Counted from the first letter of the stretch, positions 16,144 to 24,895 are shown. The stretch is 39,343 nt of DNA from an uncultured Clostridia bacterium (GCA_946629525.1 CAMOXU010000013.1:1-39343); one strand, 5' to 3'. Numbers and translations: made by a program. The notes: generated by a model not told the origin, from the sequence alone.

Positions 16144-18099
16144 TTATACCCAGTTCGCACTCTTCCCTTTTGACTTCTTCAGCTTATATTCAGGGTTCGG
16201 GCGGATGACTTTCCGGAAGGTCACCTCATCGGAGGCATGCTCCGTCACGACCTTTACTGCTGTTTCGCCGGAGAGATCCACCTTGAAAATGAACACCTTC
16301 GAACCCGCCTGCGTCTCCCGCTCTTCCCCGTTCACGTACAGGGTGACGGAAGGCTCGTTGGTATAGACCCGGATCTCCGTCTGCTTCTCCTCACGGTCTT
16401 TTCTGCGTCTCCCCGCGATGTAGACGAAGGGGTCATCGCTCCAGTAAGCCTTGTAGAGGAAGAAGCAGTCCTTCTTCGTCCTGCGGTCAAAGGTGACGAG
16501 CCCTTTATGATTCATGCCCGGCTCACCGCCCTGATCTCTCGCATCTGCGGCGAAGTCGAACATGTTCCAGACGTAGGTCCCCCACATATACGGATGCCGT
16601 TTGAAGCATTCCAGCATGAACTCATGATAGAGATTCTGGTAATCTTCCGTCTGATCCCCTCTTCTGGGCTTCCTCGCGTGGAGATTCGGCATTCCCTCCG
16701 CACCGTATTCGCTGTAGCAGAGACGTCTGCGGGGCCAGACCCGGTGGAAGAAGTTCAGGAAAAGGTCGTTCAGCCATGGGAACGGCACATACCAGCCGAG
16801 ATACAGGTTATAGCCGACCAGATCGCTCACCTTATGTACGACCGGGTCGAACGGATTGCACATCGCGTAGCAGGCAAGGGTCGTGAGTCTCGTATGATCC
16901 ATCTCATGGATCATGTCATTCAGCATCCGGTGGTTGCTCATCATATCCTTATGGTCTTTCGTCGAGATCGTGATCTCGTTGGAAATGCCCCAGCAGACGA
17001 TGCACGGATGATTGTAATTCTGAATGATGAGCTCCTTCATCTGGCTCACCGTATTGTCCCGGCCGTTCGGCATGTGCTCGCTGATGTAGGGGATCTCCGC
17101 CCATACGATCATTCCGTACCGGTCGCAGAGGTCATAAAAGAACTGATCATGCTGGTAATGTGCAAGCCGGATCGTGTTCGCTCCCACTTCCCGTATGAGC
17201 TCCATGTCCTCCTCGTGCTCTTTCTGCGTGATCGCATTGCCGCTCCCCCTGCGATCCTGATGACGGGAAACGCCGTGAAGCGGATAGGATCTTCCGTTCA
17301 GAAAAAAGCCGGCTTCCGGATCAAAGCGGAATTCCCTGACACCGAAAGATGTCCGGATCCTGTCGACGATCTCTCCATCCCTTATGAGAACCGCCTCCGA
17401 ACTGTAGAGGTACGGATCCCTGATTCCGTCCCAGCGATGGACGTCAGAAAGTTTTATGCCGGCGCTCTTCCGGGAAGTACCTTTCCGTTCTTCGCCATCC
17501 TTCGCGGTCTTCTCCGCAACGACATCGCCTTCCGCGTCCAGGATCCGGATCTTCACTTCGCCCTCTCCCGCGACCCATGTATCGACGAGAACTTTCGCGT
17601 TTTCTCCCTCCGGTCTGGCAGTGACACGGATCCCGGGTCCTCCGTAATAGAGGAGATCAAAGTGATTTCTGTTCACGATCAGGATCTTTACATTCCGGTA
17701 GATCCCTCCGTAAAATGTAAAGTCCGCTTTCTGCGGATAGACCCGGTCATTTACGGAATTATCCACGAGGACACTGAGCTCGTTCTCCTGCAGAAGCAGA
17801 TCCGTGATATCGGCCCGGAATGTCGAGTAACCGCCGTCATGACTCATGATCTCCGTGCCGTTGAGCGTTACCTTGCAGCTTGCGTTCACACCGTCGAATG
17901 CCAGGAAGACCCTCTCGCTCCCCGGCGAAAAGTCAGGGATCGGAAATGTCTTTTCGTAGACGCATGCTGTTCGGAGATAATCGTTGCCGCCGTCCTGTCC
18001 GTCCACCGCATTCCACGTATGCGGCAGATCGCAGGTCTCGGGCTCGGCGCCCGGCATGGTGAAGCGCCAGTCTTTCATAAGAAGTGTCTCGCGTCTCAT
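16144..18099 (-). CDS. GH2 family beta-galactosidase-like enzyme, cytoplasmic
   Basis: A 651-residue glycoside hydrolase with the usual GH2 layout: jelly-roll sugar-binding domain (about 1-145, with LAFDGVNASCKVTLNG and YGGIYRNV), Ig-like domain (about 150-255) and TIM barrel (about 260-560), then a short C-terminal beta domain. The acid/base is Glu375 in WGISNE and the nucleophile Glu464 in CYSEYGAEG. It should hydrolyse terminal beta-galactosides, though GH2 also includes beta-glucuronidases and mannosidases. There is no signal peptide. The start at 18099 follows AAGGAGGAG; a longer in-frame extension to 18345 runs through a terminator and is not credible. It heads the GH2-GH3-symporter operon. 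Confidence 0.9.
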   Translation of the reverse strand: MRRETLLMKDWRFTMPGAEPETCDLPHTWNAVDGQDGGNDYLRTACVYEKTFPIPDFSPGSERVFLAFDGVNASCKVTLNGTEIMSHDGGYSTFRADITDLLLQENELSVLVDNSVNDRVYPQKADFTFYGGIYRNVKILIVNRNHFDLLYYGGPGIRVTARPEGENAKVLVDTWVAGEGEVKIRILDAEGDVVAEKTAKDGEERKGTSRKSAGIKLSDVHRWDGIRDPYLYSSEAVLIRDGEIVDRIRTSFGVREFRFDPEAGFFLNGRSYPLHGVSRHQDRRGSGNAITQKEHEEDMELIREVGANTIRLAHYQHDQFFYDLCDRYGMIVWAEIPYISEHMPNGRDNTVSQMKELIIQNYNHPCIVCWGISNEITISTKDHKDMMSNHRMLNDMIHEMDHTRLTTLACYAMCNPFDPVVHKVSDLVGYNLYLGWYVPFPWLNDLFLNFFHRVWPRRRLCYSEYGAEGMPNLHARKPRRGDQTEDYQNLYHEFMLECFKRHPYMWGTYVWNMFDFAADARDQGGEPGMNHKGLVTFDRRTKKDCFFLYKAYWSDDPFVYIAGRRRKDREEKQTEIRVYTNEPSVTLYVNGEERETQAGSKVFIFKVDLSGETAVKVVTEHASDEVTFRKVIRPNPEYKLKKSKGKSANWV

Positions 18100-18132
18100 G
18101 CTCTCCTCCTTCCAAAATACAGTTTTGAAATT

Positions 18133-18171
18133 GTTGTCTTTCATTTTTAGAAGTCTGAAAATGAAAACAAC
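18133..18171. promoter_or_regulatory. Long imperfect inverted repeat, candidate operator of the GH2 operon
   Basis: On the plus strand, GTTGTCTTTCATTTTTAG (18133-18150) faces CTGAAAATGAAAACAAC (18155-18171) across AAGT. It lies 34 bases upstream of the GH2 start. It may be a binding site for the operon's regulator or form a hairpin in its leader. Confidence 0.55.
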
Positions 18172-18294
18172 CGGTTTTACTTTTGTGGTCATTTTTGCGA
18201 CATAAGTGGTAAGGTATGACGGTCCATCGCGCTCTCCGGTACGGGACAGAGCAGAGATCCTTCTCCGGATCCCGCGGCCGGCTTCAGAAAAAAA

Positions 18295-18330
18295 GCTGCG
18301 GCCGGTGCCAAATATGACACCGGCCGCAGC
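18295..18330 (-). terminator. Rho-independent terminator of the kinase/regulator unit
   Basis: GCTGCGGCCGGTG and CACCGGCCGCAGC form a 13-bp stem. Read on the minus strand a run of seven T follows at once. It ends transcripts that come from the histidine kinase gene and insulates the GH2 operon. Confidence 0.9.
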
Positions 18331-18426
18331 CTGTTCATTCATCATAATTCAGTTCCCGCTCATGTCGTGAAATACGCCCGCAAAGCAAGACCCGTGTCTT
18401 TCGTCCCGCGGGCGGGATCTGACTTC

Positions 18427-19707
18427 CTAATGCGGTACCGGAACAATCATCTTCAGAGAAAAACATCCTGAATCCGTACTGACAGTGATATGTCCTCCGT
18501 ATTTTTCAATCGTATGCTTTATACTTTTTACCCCGTACCCATGATAGCCGTTGTCCCCCTTCGTCGTCTGCGGAAGATTATCGACAAATTTCGGGACCGT
18601 CCTGAGCGGATTGATCACCTCAATACAGACGAAATCCTCTCTGCGGAAAACGATCACATCGATCTGACGCATCTCAATGTTCTCGAACTGCTGGACTTCC
18701 TCGATCGCATTGTCGATCGCATTTCCGAATACAGAATAGAGATCTGCAAGATCCATGAAGGAGAGCCGGCCGCCGTCAGCCACACAGTTGATCCTGATAC
18801 TGTTCTCCCTGCAGTGGAGGCTTTTCTCCGTCAGTATCGTGTCCAGGGCTTCATTTCCTGTCTTGACGATGGATTCATAAATCTGGATCGAGTCAGCCAG
18901 TTCATCGAGATATTTCGGATCCTTTATCCGCCCCTCTTCCCCTCTCAGCGCGCGGATCTGATGCTTCAGGTCATGGCACTTCCGATTGATCAGGTCTATG
19001 TTTTCCTTCGCCAGATCGTACTGCGCTTTCTGTTCGTTCCAGAGCAGATTGAGGGCCTGCATTTCCTTCTGGATGGCGCTGCTGCGGAACATAACATATT
19101 CCAGATACAGGATCACGACAAGCAGAAGCTGACCGAAAAACACCACCATCCTGACGTACTCGCCGGTATCGCCCTGATTTCTCATGTGGATCCGGACACC
19201 CATCCCCATGGCCGCGAACAAAGTATATTCCATAAGAGCCAGAGAGATCTGCCTTGGACCGATCTCATAATGCCCCTCAACGGGCATGGTGGATGCAAAG
19301 AAATGGCAGGTCAGAGGAACAAGAACGACAGGCACAATGAGACGCTTTACCGGTACCGCGATCTCCGGGGAAAGAAGACCTGTCTCCGGTATGCCGCAGA
19401 TCCACTCCCCCAGTGTATAAATGATCCCGAGCACCATCCCGGCGCAGATGCTCACGTAGAAAGACTCCCGCCATCCCTCTTCCGTGATAAAATGCACGGC
19501 TGCAGCCTGAATGCCAAAGAGCAGTGCCATCATAATGCCGACAGGAACGGCACCTGTTCCGGGAAAGCTGAACTCAACGAACCCCGCAGCCGCCAGAAAA
19601 AGAGTTCCGAACAGCAGCACCCTTTTGCCTCTTTTTTTGCAGAGCGGATCAAGAAATATATAAAAGACAGCGGCAGTACATATACTGCCGTAGATTGCGT
19701 CAGCCAT
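18427..19707 (-). CDS. GHKL-type sensor histidine kinase (AgrC/LytS-like partner of a LytTR regulator)
   Basis: A 426-residue membrane kinase. About six hydrophobic segments cover residues 5-205, followed by a coiled-coil linker (about 210-243). The phospho-acceptor region is RKCHDLKHQIRAL (242-254; His245 or His249). The ATP-binding domain has FGNAIDNAIEEV (N box, 327-338) and GYHGYGVKSIKHTIEKYGG (G box, 387-405). This combination of HDLKHQ with a HATPase_c_5 domain is typical of peptide- or sugar-responsive GHKL kinases. Its ATG overlaps the end of the response regulator gene by eight bases, implying coupled translation. The signal is unknown. Confidence 0.9.
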   Translation of the reverse strand: MADAIYGSICTAAVFYIFLDPLCKKRGKRVLLFGTLFLAAAGFVEFSFPGTGAVPVGIMMALLFGIQAAAVHFITEEGWRESFYVSICAGMVLGIIYTLGEWICGIPETGLLSPEIAVPVKRLIVPVVLVPLTCHFFASTMPVEGHYEIGPRQISLALMEYTLFAAMGMGVRIHMRNQGDTGEYVRMVVFFGQLLLVVILYLEYVMFRSSAIQKEMQALNLLWNEQKAQYDLAKENIDLINRKCHDLKHQIRALRGEEGRIKDPKYLDELADSIQIYESIVKTGNEALDTILTEKSLHCRENSIRINCVADGGRLSFMDLADLYSVFGNAIDNAIEEVQQFENIEMRQIDVIVFRREDFVCIEVINPLRTVPKFVDNLPQTTKGDNGYHGYGVKSIKHTIEKYGGHITVSTDSGCFSLKMIVPVPH

Positions 19708-20410
19708 ATCCGCCTCCCATATATGCCGTCAGGGCGTCCAGAAATCCGGTCCTCGCCCTGCGGCTCATCTCAAGCTCCTTGTCTCCCACAGTGACCGTAT
19801 CCTTCGTGATCCTCTTTACATGGGCAAGATTCACGATATACCAATGATTGCACTTTGCGAAATGATGCGGATAAAGCATCTCTTCAGCGCTCTTCATCGT
19901 GCCTCTGAGTTCAATCGTGCCCCGCCTGGTATGATAGTAGAGCATCCGGTTCTGGACCTCCACATAATAAATATCCCTCACCTGAATTTTCTCAAATCCG
20001 TCATGGCAGGCAAGCAAAATCTCTTCATTTTTCCTCATTGCCGCACGCTCCGCCGCGCGCCGGAAACGCAGCTGGAAAGTGAACCACGTGACAGGCTTCG
20101 TGATGAAATCCAGGGCACCGACCTCATATCCGTAGATCGCATAGCTTGCCAGGTTGGTGATAAAGACCAGCACAACATCGGGGTCGACGGCCCGGATTCT
20201 CTTCGCTGTCTCCATCCCGTTGATCTCAGGCATCTCGATGTCGAGCAGAATGATATCGTACTTCGGTTCATATTCTTTTAAGATTGCGGATCCGTCTCTG
20301 TAAATAAAGACCTGGATGTCCTGACCGTTCTCGCGGCCATAGCGCTCCACATAGCCGGAAAGCTCCTTCACACAGGCCTCATCATCTTCAACGATTGCAG
20401 TTCTCAGCAT
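19700..20410 (-). CDS. LytTR-family response regulator
   Basis: A 236-residue transcription regulator. The receiver domain (about 1-118) has acidic Glu8/Asp9/Asp10, phospho-acceptor Asp57 (ILLDIEMPE) and Lys105 (FITKPV). The LytTR DNA-binding domain covers about 135-232. It starts 74 bases after the IclR gene behind AAGGAAAAGG and overlaps the kinase start. The pair may control the GH2 operon next to it or a distant target; no LytTR direct-repeat sites were recognised with confidence. Confidence 0.9.
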   Translation of the reverse strand: MLRTAIVEDDEACVKELSGYVERYGRENGQDIQVFIYRDGSAILKEYEPKYDIILLDIEMPEINGMETAKRIRAVDPDVVLVFITNLASYAIYGYEVGALDFITKPVTWFTFQLRFRRAAERAAMRKNEEILLACHDGFEKIQVRDIYYVEVQNRMLYYHTRRGTIELRGTMKSAEEMLYPHHFAKCNHWYIVNLAHVKRITKDTVTVGDKELEMSRRARTGFLDALTAYMGGGYG

Positions 20411-20484
20411 TGCCTTTTCCTTATCTTTATTTAAGTGATACTTATGCTGTTCTTATCCGACTCTGTTCCGGATCTTTGCTGCTC

Positions 20485-21318
20485 TTATCCGATCGCTCTC
20501 TGGATCTCCCCCTTGGTCCGGAGGACATGCTCGGAGAGCGTGTGGATCCTGTCATTGTCCATGCGCTCCACGGGCGCGGAGATACTGAACGCATACTGGG
20601 TACTGCCGCCCGCCGGAATGACCGTCGCCGCTATACAGCGGACGCCGGATTCATTCTCCTCATTGTCGAGCGCATACCCTCTCTTCCGGACGTCCTCCAG
20701 CGAGAACATAAAATCCTCATAGTTGGTGATGGTGTACGGCGTGATCCTTCTGACATCACTTGCAGCCCAGACCGCGGCAGTTTCATCGAGGCTCAGTGCC
20801 GCACAGATAGCTTTCCCGACTCCGGAGCAGTACAGGGGGATGCGTCCGCCGATCCTCGATCCCATCTCCGTGGGATGGGCATGCCCCAGGACCTTGTCGA
20901 TATAAACAGCATCCGCCCCGTCGCGTTTCACAAGATGAACCGTATCACCCGTCTCCTCGGACAGCCTGGCAAGGAACGGGTGCGCCACCACGATGATATC
21001 CGTTCTCGAGACTACTTTATGTCCGAGGGAGGCGATTTTCATCGTGAGGGAATACTTCCCGTTTTCCCCGTTCTGGGTCACATAACCCATAAAGATCAGG
21101 GACCGAAGGATCCTGAATGCCGTCGTCTTGTTGAGCTCAAGGGCCTGTGCGATCTCCATAAGGCCGAGCTCGCCTCTGTCAGCGAGCAGCTCGACGGCGC
21201 CGAACAGCCTGTCTGCGACCTGTATCGGGTTCTTCTCCGTATATTCTTCCGGCATAAGCGTATTCTCCTCAATGTACGGGCGTATCTTTTCTATTCGGGA
21301 TGCTGAGCGGAAACACAT
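20485..21318 (-). CDS. IclR-family transcriptional regulator (KdgR-like)
   Basis: A 277-residue regulator with an N-terminal winged helix-turn-helix (about 30-95, IAQALELNKTTAFRILRSL as recognition region) and a C-terminal IclR effector domain (about 110-275). It is divergent from eda, whose promoter carries three related palindromes, so a KdgR-like role responding to KDG is likely. Two starts are possible: 21318 (AAGGGAGAAG upstream) and 21255 (MPEEYTEK, GAGGAG upstream). The second would give 256 residues, closer to the family norm. The HK/RR genes follow on the same strand. Confidence 0.88.
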   Translation of the reverse strand: MCFRSASRIEKIRPYIEENTLMPEEYTEKNPIQVADRLFGAVELLADRGELGLMEIAQALELNKTTAFRILRSLIFMGYVTQNGENGKYSLTMKIASLGHKVVSRTDIIVVAHPFLARLSEETGDTVHLVKRDGADAVYIDKVLGHAHPTEMGSRIGGRIPLYCSGVGKAICAALSLDETAAVWAASDVRRITPYTITNYEDFMFSLEDVRKRGYALDNEENESGVRCIAATVIPAGGSTQYAFSISAPVERMDNDRIHTLSEHVLRTKGEIQRAIG

Positions 21319-21476
21319 GTCTTCTCCCTTTCAGCATTCAGGAATGCAGGGGCGTTCCTGTCTCACTGTGCAGGGCGTTATGCCCCCTCCGATCCCGGGG
21401 CAGATCCCTGACTGCCTGAAACCCGTCTCTTCTGTCCTGAATTTTATCATATCAGCAGCATCTTTTCAAGTCTTGT

Positions 21477-21493
21477 GTTTCATAATATGAAAC
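21477..21493. promoter_or_regulatory. IclR-type operator, site 1
   Basis: GTTTCATAATATGAAAC is a perfect palindrome around a central A. It is the best of three related sites, about 50 bases upstream of the eda -35. Confidence 0.65.
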
Positions 21494-21533
21494 TCGAGCC
21501 GCGTATTTTTTCTCGGTTCTTTCATATTTTGAC

Positions 21534-21561
21534 TTGACATTTCACAATGCGGCACTATAAT
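21534..21561 (+). promoter_or_regulatory. eda promoter with operator site 2 in the spacer
   Basis: TTGACA (21534-21539) and TATAAT (21556-21561) are both consensus with a 16-bp spacer. The spacer contains TTTCACAATGCGGCAC, a degenerate copy of the palindrome, so a bound repressor would block polymerase. Confidence 0.8.
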
Positions 21562-21594
21562 TAAGGTAAAGGTCACAAAAGACGATTCAATTTT

Positions 21595-21611
21595 GTTTTA
21601 CAATGCGAAAC
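21595..21611. promoter_or_regulatory. IclR-type operator, site 3
   Basis: GTTTTACAATGCGAAAC matches site 1 in its outer bases and site 2 in its centre. It lies in the transcribed leader of eda. Confidence 0.6.
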
Positions 21612-21643
21612 TCATAAACACTAAGATCAAGGAGGACAAAATC

Positions 21644-22282
21644 ATGAATGAAGTATTGAAGAAAATCGGCGAAATCGGCATCATCCCGGTCGTAGTTCTG
21701 GATGACGCAAAGGATGCTGCTCCGCTTGCAAAAGCGCTCATGGAAGGCGGTCTTCCGTGCGCCGAAGTCACATTCCGTACTGCAGCCGCTGCAGACGTCA
21801 TCCGCGAGATGGTAACAGCTTATCCGGAAATCTTCGTCGGCGCAGGCACTGTCCTCACGATCGATCAGGCCAACAGAGCAATCGAAGCAGGCGCTAAGTT
21901 CATCGTCAGCCCGGGCCTCAATCCGGAAGTCGTTCAGTACTGCATCAACCGCGGCATCGCTGTCTGCCCCGGCACATGCACTCCTTCCGAGGTTGAGCAG
22001 GCACTTGCTCTCGGTCTCGACACAGTTAAATTCTTCCCGGCAGAGCCGGCAGGCGGACTTGGATTTATCAAGGCGATCGCCGCTCCGTACACAGACGTTA
22101 TGTTCATGCCCACAGGCGGCATCAACGCAAAGAACGTCCGCGAGTACCTTGCATATGACAGAATCCTTGCATGCGGCGGAAGCTGGATGGTCAAGAAGGA
22201 TCTCGTAAAGGCAGGCGACTTCGCAAAGATCACTGAGCTTGTCCGCGAAGCAGCTGACATCGTAAAGGAAGTCCGCGGCTGA
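21644..22282 (+). CDS. eda: 2-keto-3-deoxy-6-phosphogluconate aldolase
   Basis: A 212-residue class I aldolase that splits KDPG into pyruvate and glyceraldehyde 3-phosphate, the last step of uronate catabolism. Catalytic residues align with the E. coli enzyme: Glu41 (AEVTFR), Arg45 and the Schiff-base Lys129 (TVKFFPAE); phosphate is held by the GGIN loop. The start at 21644 has AAGGAGG 8 bases upstream; an earlier in-frame ATG at 21593 overlaps operator site 3 and lacks a ribosome site. It is first in a unit with kdgK and is probably repressed by the adjacent IclR protein. Confidence 0.95.
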   Translation: MNEVLKKIGEIGIIPVVVLDDAKDAAPLAKALMEGGLPCAEVTFRTAAAADVIREMVTAYPEIFVGAGTVLTIDQANRAIEAGAKFIVSPGLNPEVVQYCINRGIAVCPGTCTPSEVEQALALGLDTVKFFPAEPAGGLGFIKAIAAPYTDVMFMPTGGINAKNVREYLAYDRILACGGSWMVKKDLVKAGDFAKITELVREAADIVKEVRG

Positions 22283-22334
22283 TCATAAGGAACGTACCTT
22301 TTCAGAATACATATGAATCAATCGGCAGGGAAAA

Positions 22335-22363
22335 GCGGAACGCTGAAAGGAGCAGCGTTCCGC
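22335..22363 (+). repeat. Stable intercistronic hairpin between eda and kdgK
   Basis: GCGGAACGCTG and CAGCGTTCCGC form an 11-bp perfect stem with loop AAAGGAG, extended by GGCAG/CTGCC outside. There is no T-run, so it is more likely an mRNA stability or processing element than a terminator. Confidence 0.6.
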
Positions 22364-22400
22364 AGCTGCCGGAATATTTAGAAGAATAAGGAGATATATC

Positions 22401-23498
22401 ATGAATCTGAATCTGAGACCGAAAGAAGAATGCATGTATGATGCTGTATCCCTCGGAGAAGTCATGCTCCGTCTCGATCCGGGCGAAGGCCGCATCCGCA
22501 CAGCAAGATCCTTCCGCGCATGGGAAGGCGGCGGAGAGTACAACGTTATCCGCGGTCTCCGCAAGTGCTTCGGCATGAAGACGGCTGTCCTCACAGCTCT
22601 CGCTGACAACGAAGTCGGCAAGCTCCTCGAGGACCTTATGATGCAGGGCGGCGTTGACACATCCCACATCTTCTGGAAGAAGACAGACGGTATCGGCCGT
22701 ATCTGCAGAAACGGTCTCAACTTCACAGAGAGAGGCTTCGGCATCCGCGGCGCAAAGGGCTGCTCCGACCGTGCGAACACAGCGATCTCCCAGGCTAAGC
22801 CGGAAGATTTCGACTTCGAGTACATCTTCGGAACACTCGGCGTTCGCTGGCTGCACACCGGCGGCATCTATGCTGCTATCTCCGAGCAGACCTGTGAGAC
22901 AGTCCTCGCAGCGATCAAGACAGCCAAGAAGTACGGCACGATCGTATCCTACGACCTGAACTACCGTCCGTCCATGTGGAGCGCGATCGGCGGTCAGGCA
23001 AAGGCTCAGGAAGTCAACAAGGAAATCGCCAAGTATGTCGACGTCATGATCGGCAACGAGGAAGATTTTACAGCATGCCTCGGCTTCGAGATCGAAGGCA
23101 ATGACGCAAACCTCAAAGAGCTGAACCTTGACGGTTACAAGAAGATGATCGGTGAGGCTGCCAAGGTCTATCCGAACTTCAAGGTCGTTGCGACCACTCT
23201 TCGTACAGTCCGCACAGCTACTGTCAACGACTGGAGCGCGATCTGCTGGGCAGACGGCGAGATCTACAAGGCAAAGCAGTATGACGGTCTGGAGATCATG
23301 GACCGCGTCGGCGGCGGCGACTCCTTCGCTTCCGGTCTTGTATACGGCCTTATGACGACAGGTGATCCGGAGAAGGCTGTCAACTACGGTGCAGCACACG
23401 GTGCACTTGCTATGACAACACCTGGTGATACAACGATGGCTTCCGTAGACGAGGTCGAAGGTGTCATGGGCGGCGCTGGCGCTCGTGTTGCAAGATAA
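22401..23498 (+). CDS. kdgK: PfkB-family sugar kinase, probable 2-keto-3-deoxygluconate kinase
   Basis: A 365-residue ribokinase-fold kinase. It should phosphorylate KDG to KDPG, the substrate of Eda next door. The start of the fold is YDAVSLGEVMLRLDPGEGRI, the substrate loop WEGGGEYNV follows, and the catalytic anion hole is DRVGGGDSF (301-309; base Asp307). It has a short N-terminal extension and an insert of about 20 residues near 95-130 compared with the paralogue at 23855. AAGGAGAT precedes the ATG. It is co-transcribed with eda and followed by a terminator. Confidence 0.88.
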   Translation: MNLNLRPKEECMYDAVSLGEVMLRLDPGEGRIRTARSFRAWEGGGEYNVIRGLRKCFGMKTAVLTALADNEVGKLLEDLMMQGGVDTSHIFWKKTDGIGRICRNGLNFTERGFGIRGAKGCSDRANTAISQAKPEDFDFEYIFGTLGVRWLHTGGIYAAISEQTCETVLAAIKTAKKYGTIVSYDLNYRPSMWSAIGGQAKAQEVNKEIAKYVDVMIGNEEDFTACLGFEIEGNDANLKELNLDGYKKMIGEAAKVYPNFKVVATTLRTVRTATVNDWSAICWADGEIYKAKQYDGLEIMDRVGGGDSFASGLVYGLMTTGDPEKAVNYGAAHGALAMTTPGDTTMASVDEVEGVMGGAGARVAR

Positions 23499-23576
23499 TA
23501 ATTCCGGTCTTGTCAGGCAGGATTCATCAACTGACGCAGGATTCTCCATAAAGCAGTTTTCGAGATGAATGCGGCG

Positions 23577-23594
23577 GGAACGCCAAAGCGTTTC
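23577..23594. repeat. Short hairpin GGAACGC/GCGTTTC
   Basis: A 7-bp stem with one G-T pair and loop CAAA after the kdgK stop, a member of the GGAACG hairpin set. Confidence 0.35.
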
Positions 23595-23680
23595 TGATGA
23601 TCATCGGCAAAGCGAAGTGCCTGAAGCTCGCCGGGACCTGCCAAAGTATGGATCAGTTCGATTCAGACAATGAAAGGCTT

Positions 23681-23732
23681 AACGCCGGAAGGAGTACGCA
23701 GAAAGCGCATCTCTCTTCCGGCGTTTCTTTTT
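23681..23732 (+). terminator. Terminator of the eda-kdgK unit
   Basis: AACGCCGGAAG(G)AG pairs with CTCTTCCGGCGTT, followed by TTTCTTTTT. The loop is about 16 nt. The remaining part of the 356-base gap (23733-23854) shows no clear promoter. Confidence 0.8.
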
Positions 23733-23854
23733 CTCTTCCGGTATTTTTCTATTATTACGAAAATCGGAGCGGTTCCACGGTGAGCCCGTATGCTCCTCTT
23801 CACTCCCATCAATCTGCACCCGCATTCCATTGCGGTCTCTAAAAGGACATAATT

Positions 23855-24895
23855 ATGAAACACATAGTTGCAGATAATAAAGACTTTGATATGCTGACTT
23901 TCGGAGAAGTCCTTCTCCGCCTCTCCCCCACCGGCGACGGCCGTCTTGCGGATGGAGAGACATTTGTAAAGCGTGTCGGCGGAGCCGAACTCAACGTCGC
24001 GACAGGCGTCTCCCTTCTCGGGCAGCGCACAGGCGTCATCTCTGTTCTTCCTGCCAATGACATCGGCGTGTACGCGAAGAACCGTATCCGTTTCAGCGGC
24101 GTCAGCGATGACTTCATTGCATTTGATGAAGCCCATGACGCAAGACTCGGCGTCTATTACTATGAGAGCGGTGCATATCCGAGAAAACCGGGCGTAGTCT
24201 ATGACCGTGCACATTCCTCTTTCACAAAAGTACGGATTGAGGATTTCCCTGCAAGCATTTTCAGCTCCACACGCCTTTTCCACACAAGCGGAATTACTCT
24301 CGGCCTGTGCGAGAATACCAGAAAAACCGGCGTGGAGATGATCCGCCGTTTCAAGGAGGCCGGGGCAGTCATTTCATTTGACGTAAACTACCGCGCTAAT
24401 CTCTGGACCGGAGATGAGGCGAGAGCCTGCATCGAACAGATCCTTCCCTATGTAGATATCTTCTTCTGCTCTGAGGACACAGCTCGCCTGACATTCGGCA
24501 AGACAGGCAATGCCCAGGAGATTCTGAAGAGCTTCACAGAGGAATATCCGATCAAAGTGGTCGCAGCTACGCAGCGTGTCGTACACAGCCCGAAGCATCA
24601 TACGTTCGGCTCCATTCTCTATGCTCGTGAGACCGACACCTTCTATTCTGAGGAACCATACCACAGAGTCCAGGTCATCGACCGGATCGGAAGCGGCGAC
24701 GCTTATTGCTCAGGTGTCCTCTATGCACTGCTCACTGATGCCCATGATTATCAGAGAGCTGTCGAGTTCGGCGACGCGACAGGTTCCGTCAAGAACACGA
24801 TTCCGGGCGATATGCCTTCGTCCGATCTCGATGAGATCGAATCTGTTATCAAGTCGCATAAATCGACCGGTTATCAGAGCGAGATGAACCGCTGA
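23855..24895 (+). CDS. PfkB-family sugar kinase, second KDG kinase-like paralogue
   Basis: A 346-residue ribokinase-fold kinase closely related in layout to the previous one: LTFGEVLLRLSPTGDGRL at the start, GGAELNVA substrate loop, and DRIGSGDAY (276-284; base Asp282). KDG kinase is the first guess, since these residues and the cluster fit. A different keto-sugar such as 2-keto-3-deoxygalactonate, or fructose, cannot be excluded. It has its own ribosome site (AAAAGGAC) and lies after a terminator, so it is likely expressed separately or by read-through. A terminator shared with the pectinesterase unit follows. Confidence 0.82.
   Translation: MKHIVADNKDFDMLTFGEVLLRLSPTGDGRLADGETFVKRVGGAELNVATGVSLLGQRTGVISVLPANDIGVYAKNRIRFSGVSDDFIAFDEAHDARLGVYYYESGAYPRKPGVVYDRAHSSFTKVRIEDFPASIFSSTRLFHTSGITLGLCENTRKTGVEMIRRFKEAGAVISFDVNYRANLWTGDEARACIEQILPYVDIFFCSEDTARLTFGKTGNAQEILKSFTEEYPIKVVAATQRVVHSPKHHTFGSILYARETDTFYSEEPYHRVQVIDRIGSGDAYCSGVLYALLTDAHDYQRAVEFGDATGSVKNTIPGDMPSSDLDEIESVIKSHKSTGYQSEMNR

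Larger units (their letters stand above)
21319..21643. promoter_or_regulatory. Divergent control region between iclR and eda
   Basis: This 325-base region holds the eda promoter, three 17-bp operator-like sites and a hairpin at 21339-21360 (CAGGAATGC/GCGTTCCTG, one G-T pair) 21 bases before the iclR start. No open frame of coding character was seen. Confidence 0.7.

Noticed and set aside
16237-18150. Plus-strand open frame of 637 codons opposite GH2
   Set aside because: Antisense shadow of a GH2 gene with intact catalytic motifs; no ribosome site.
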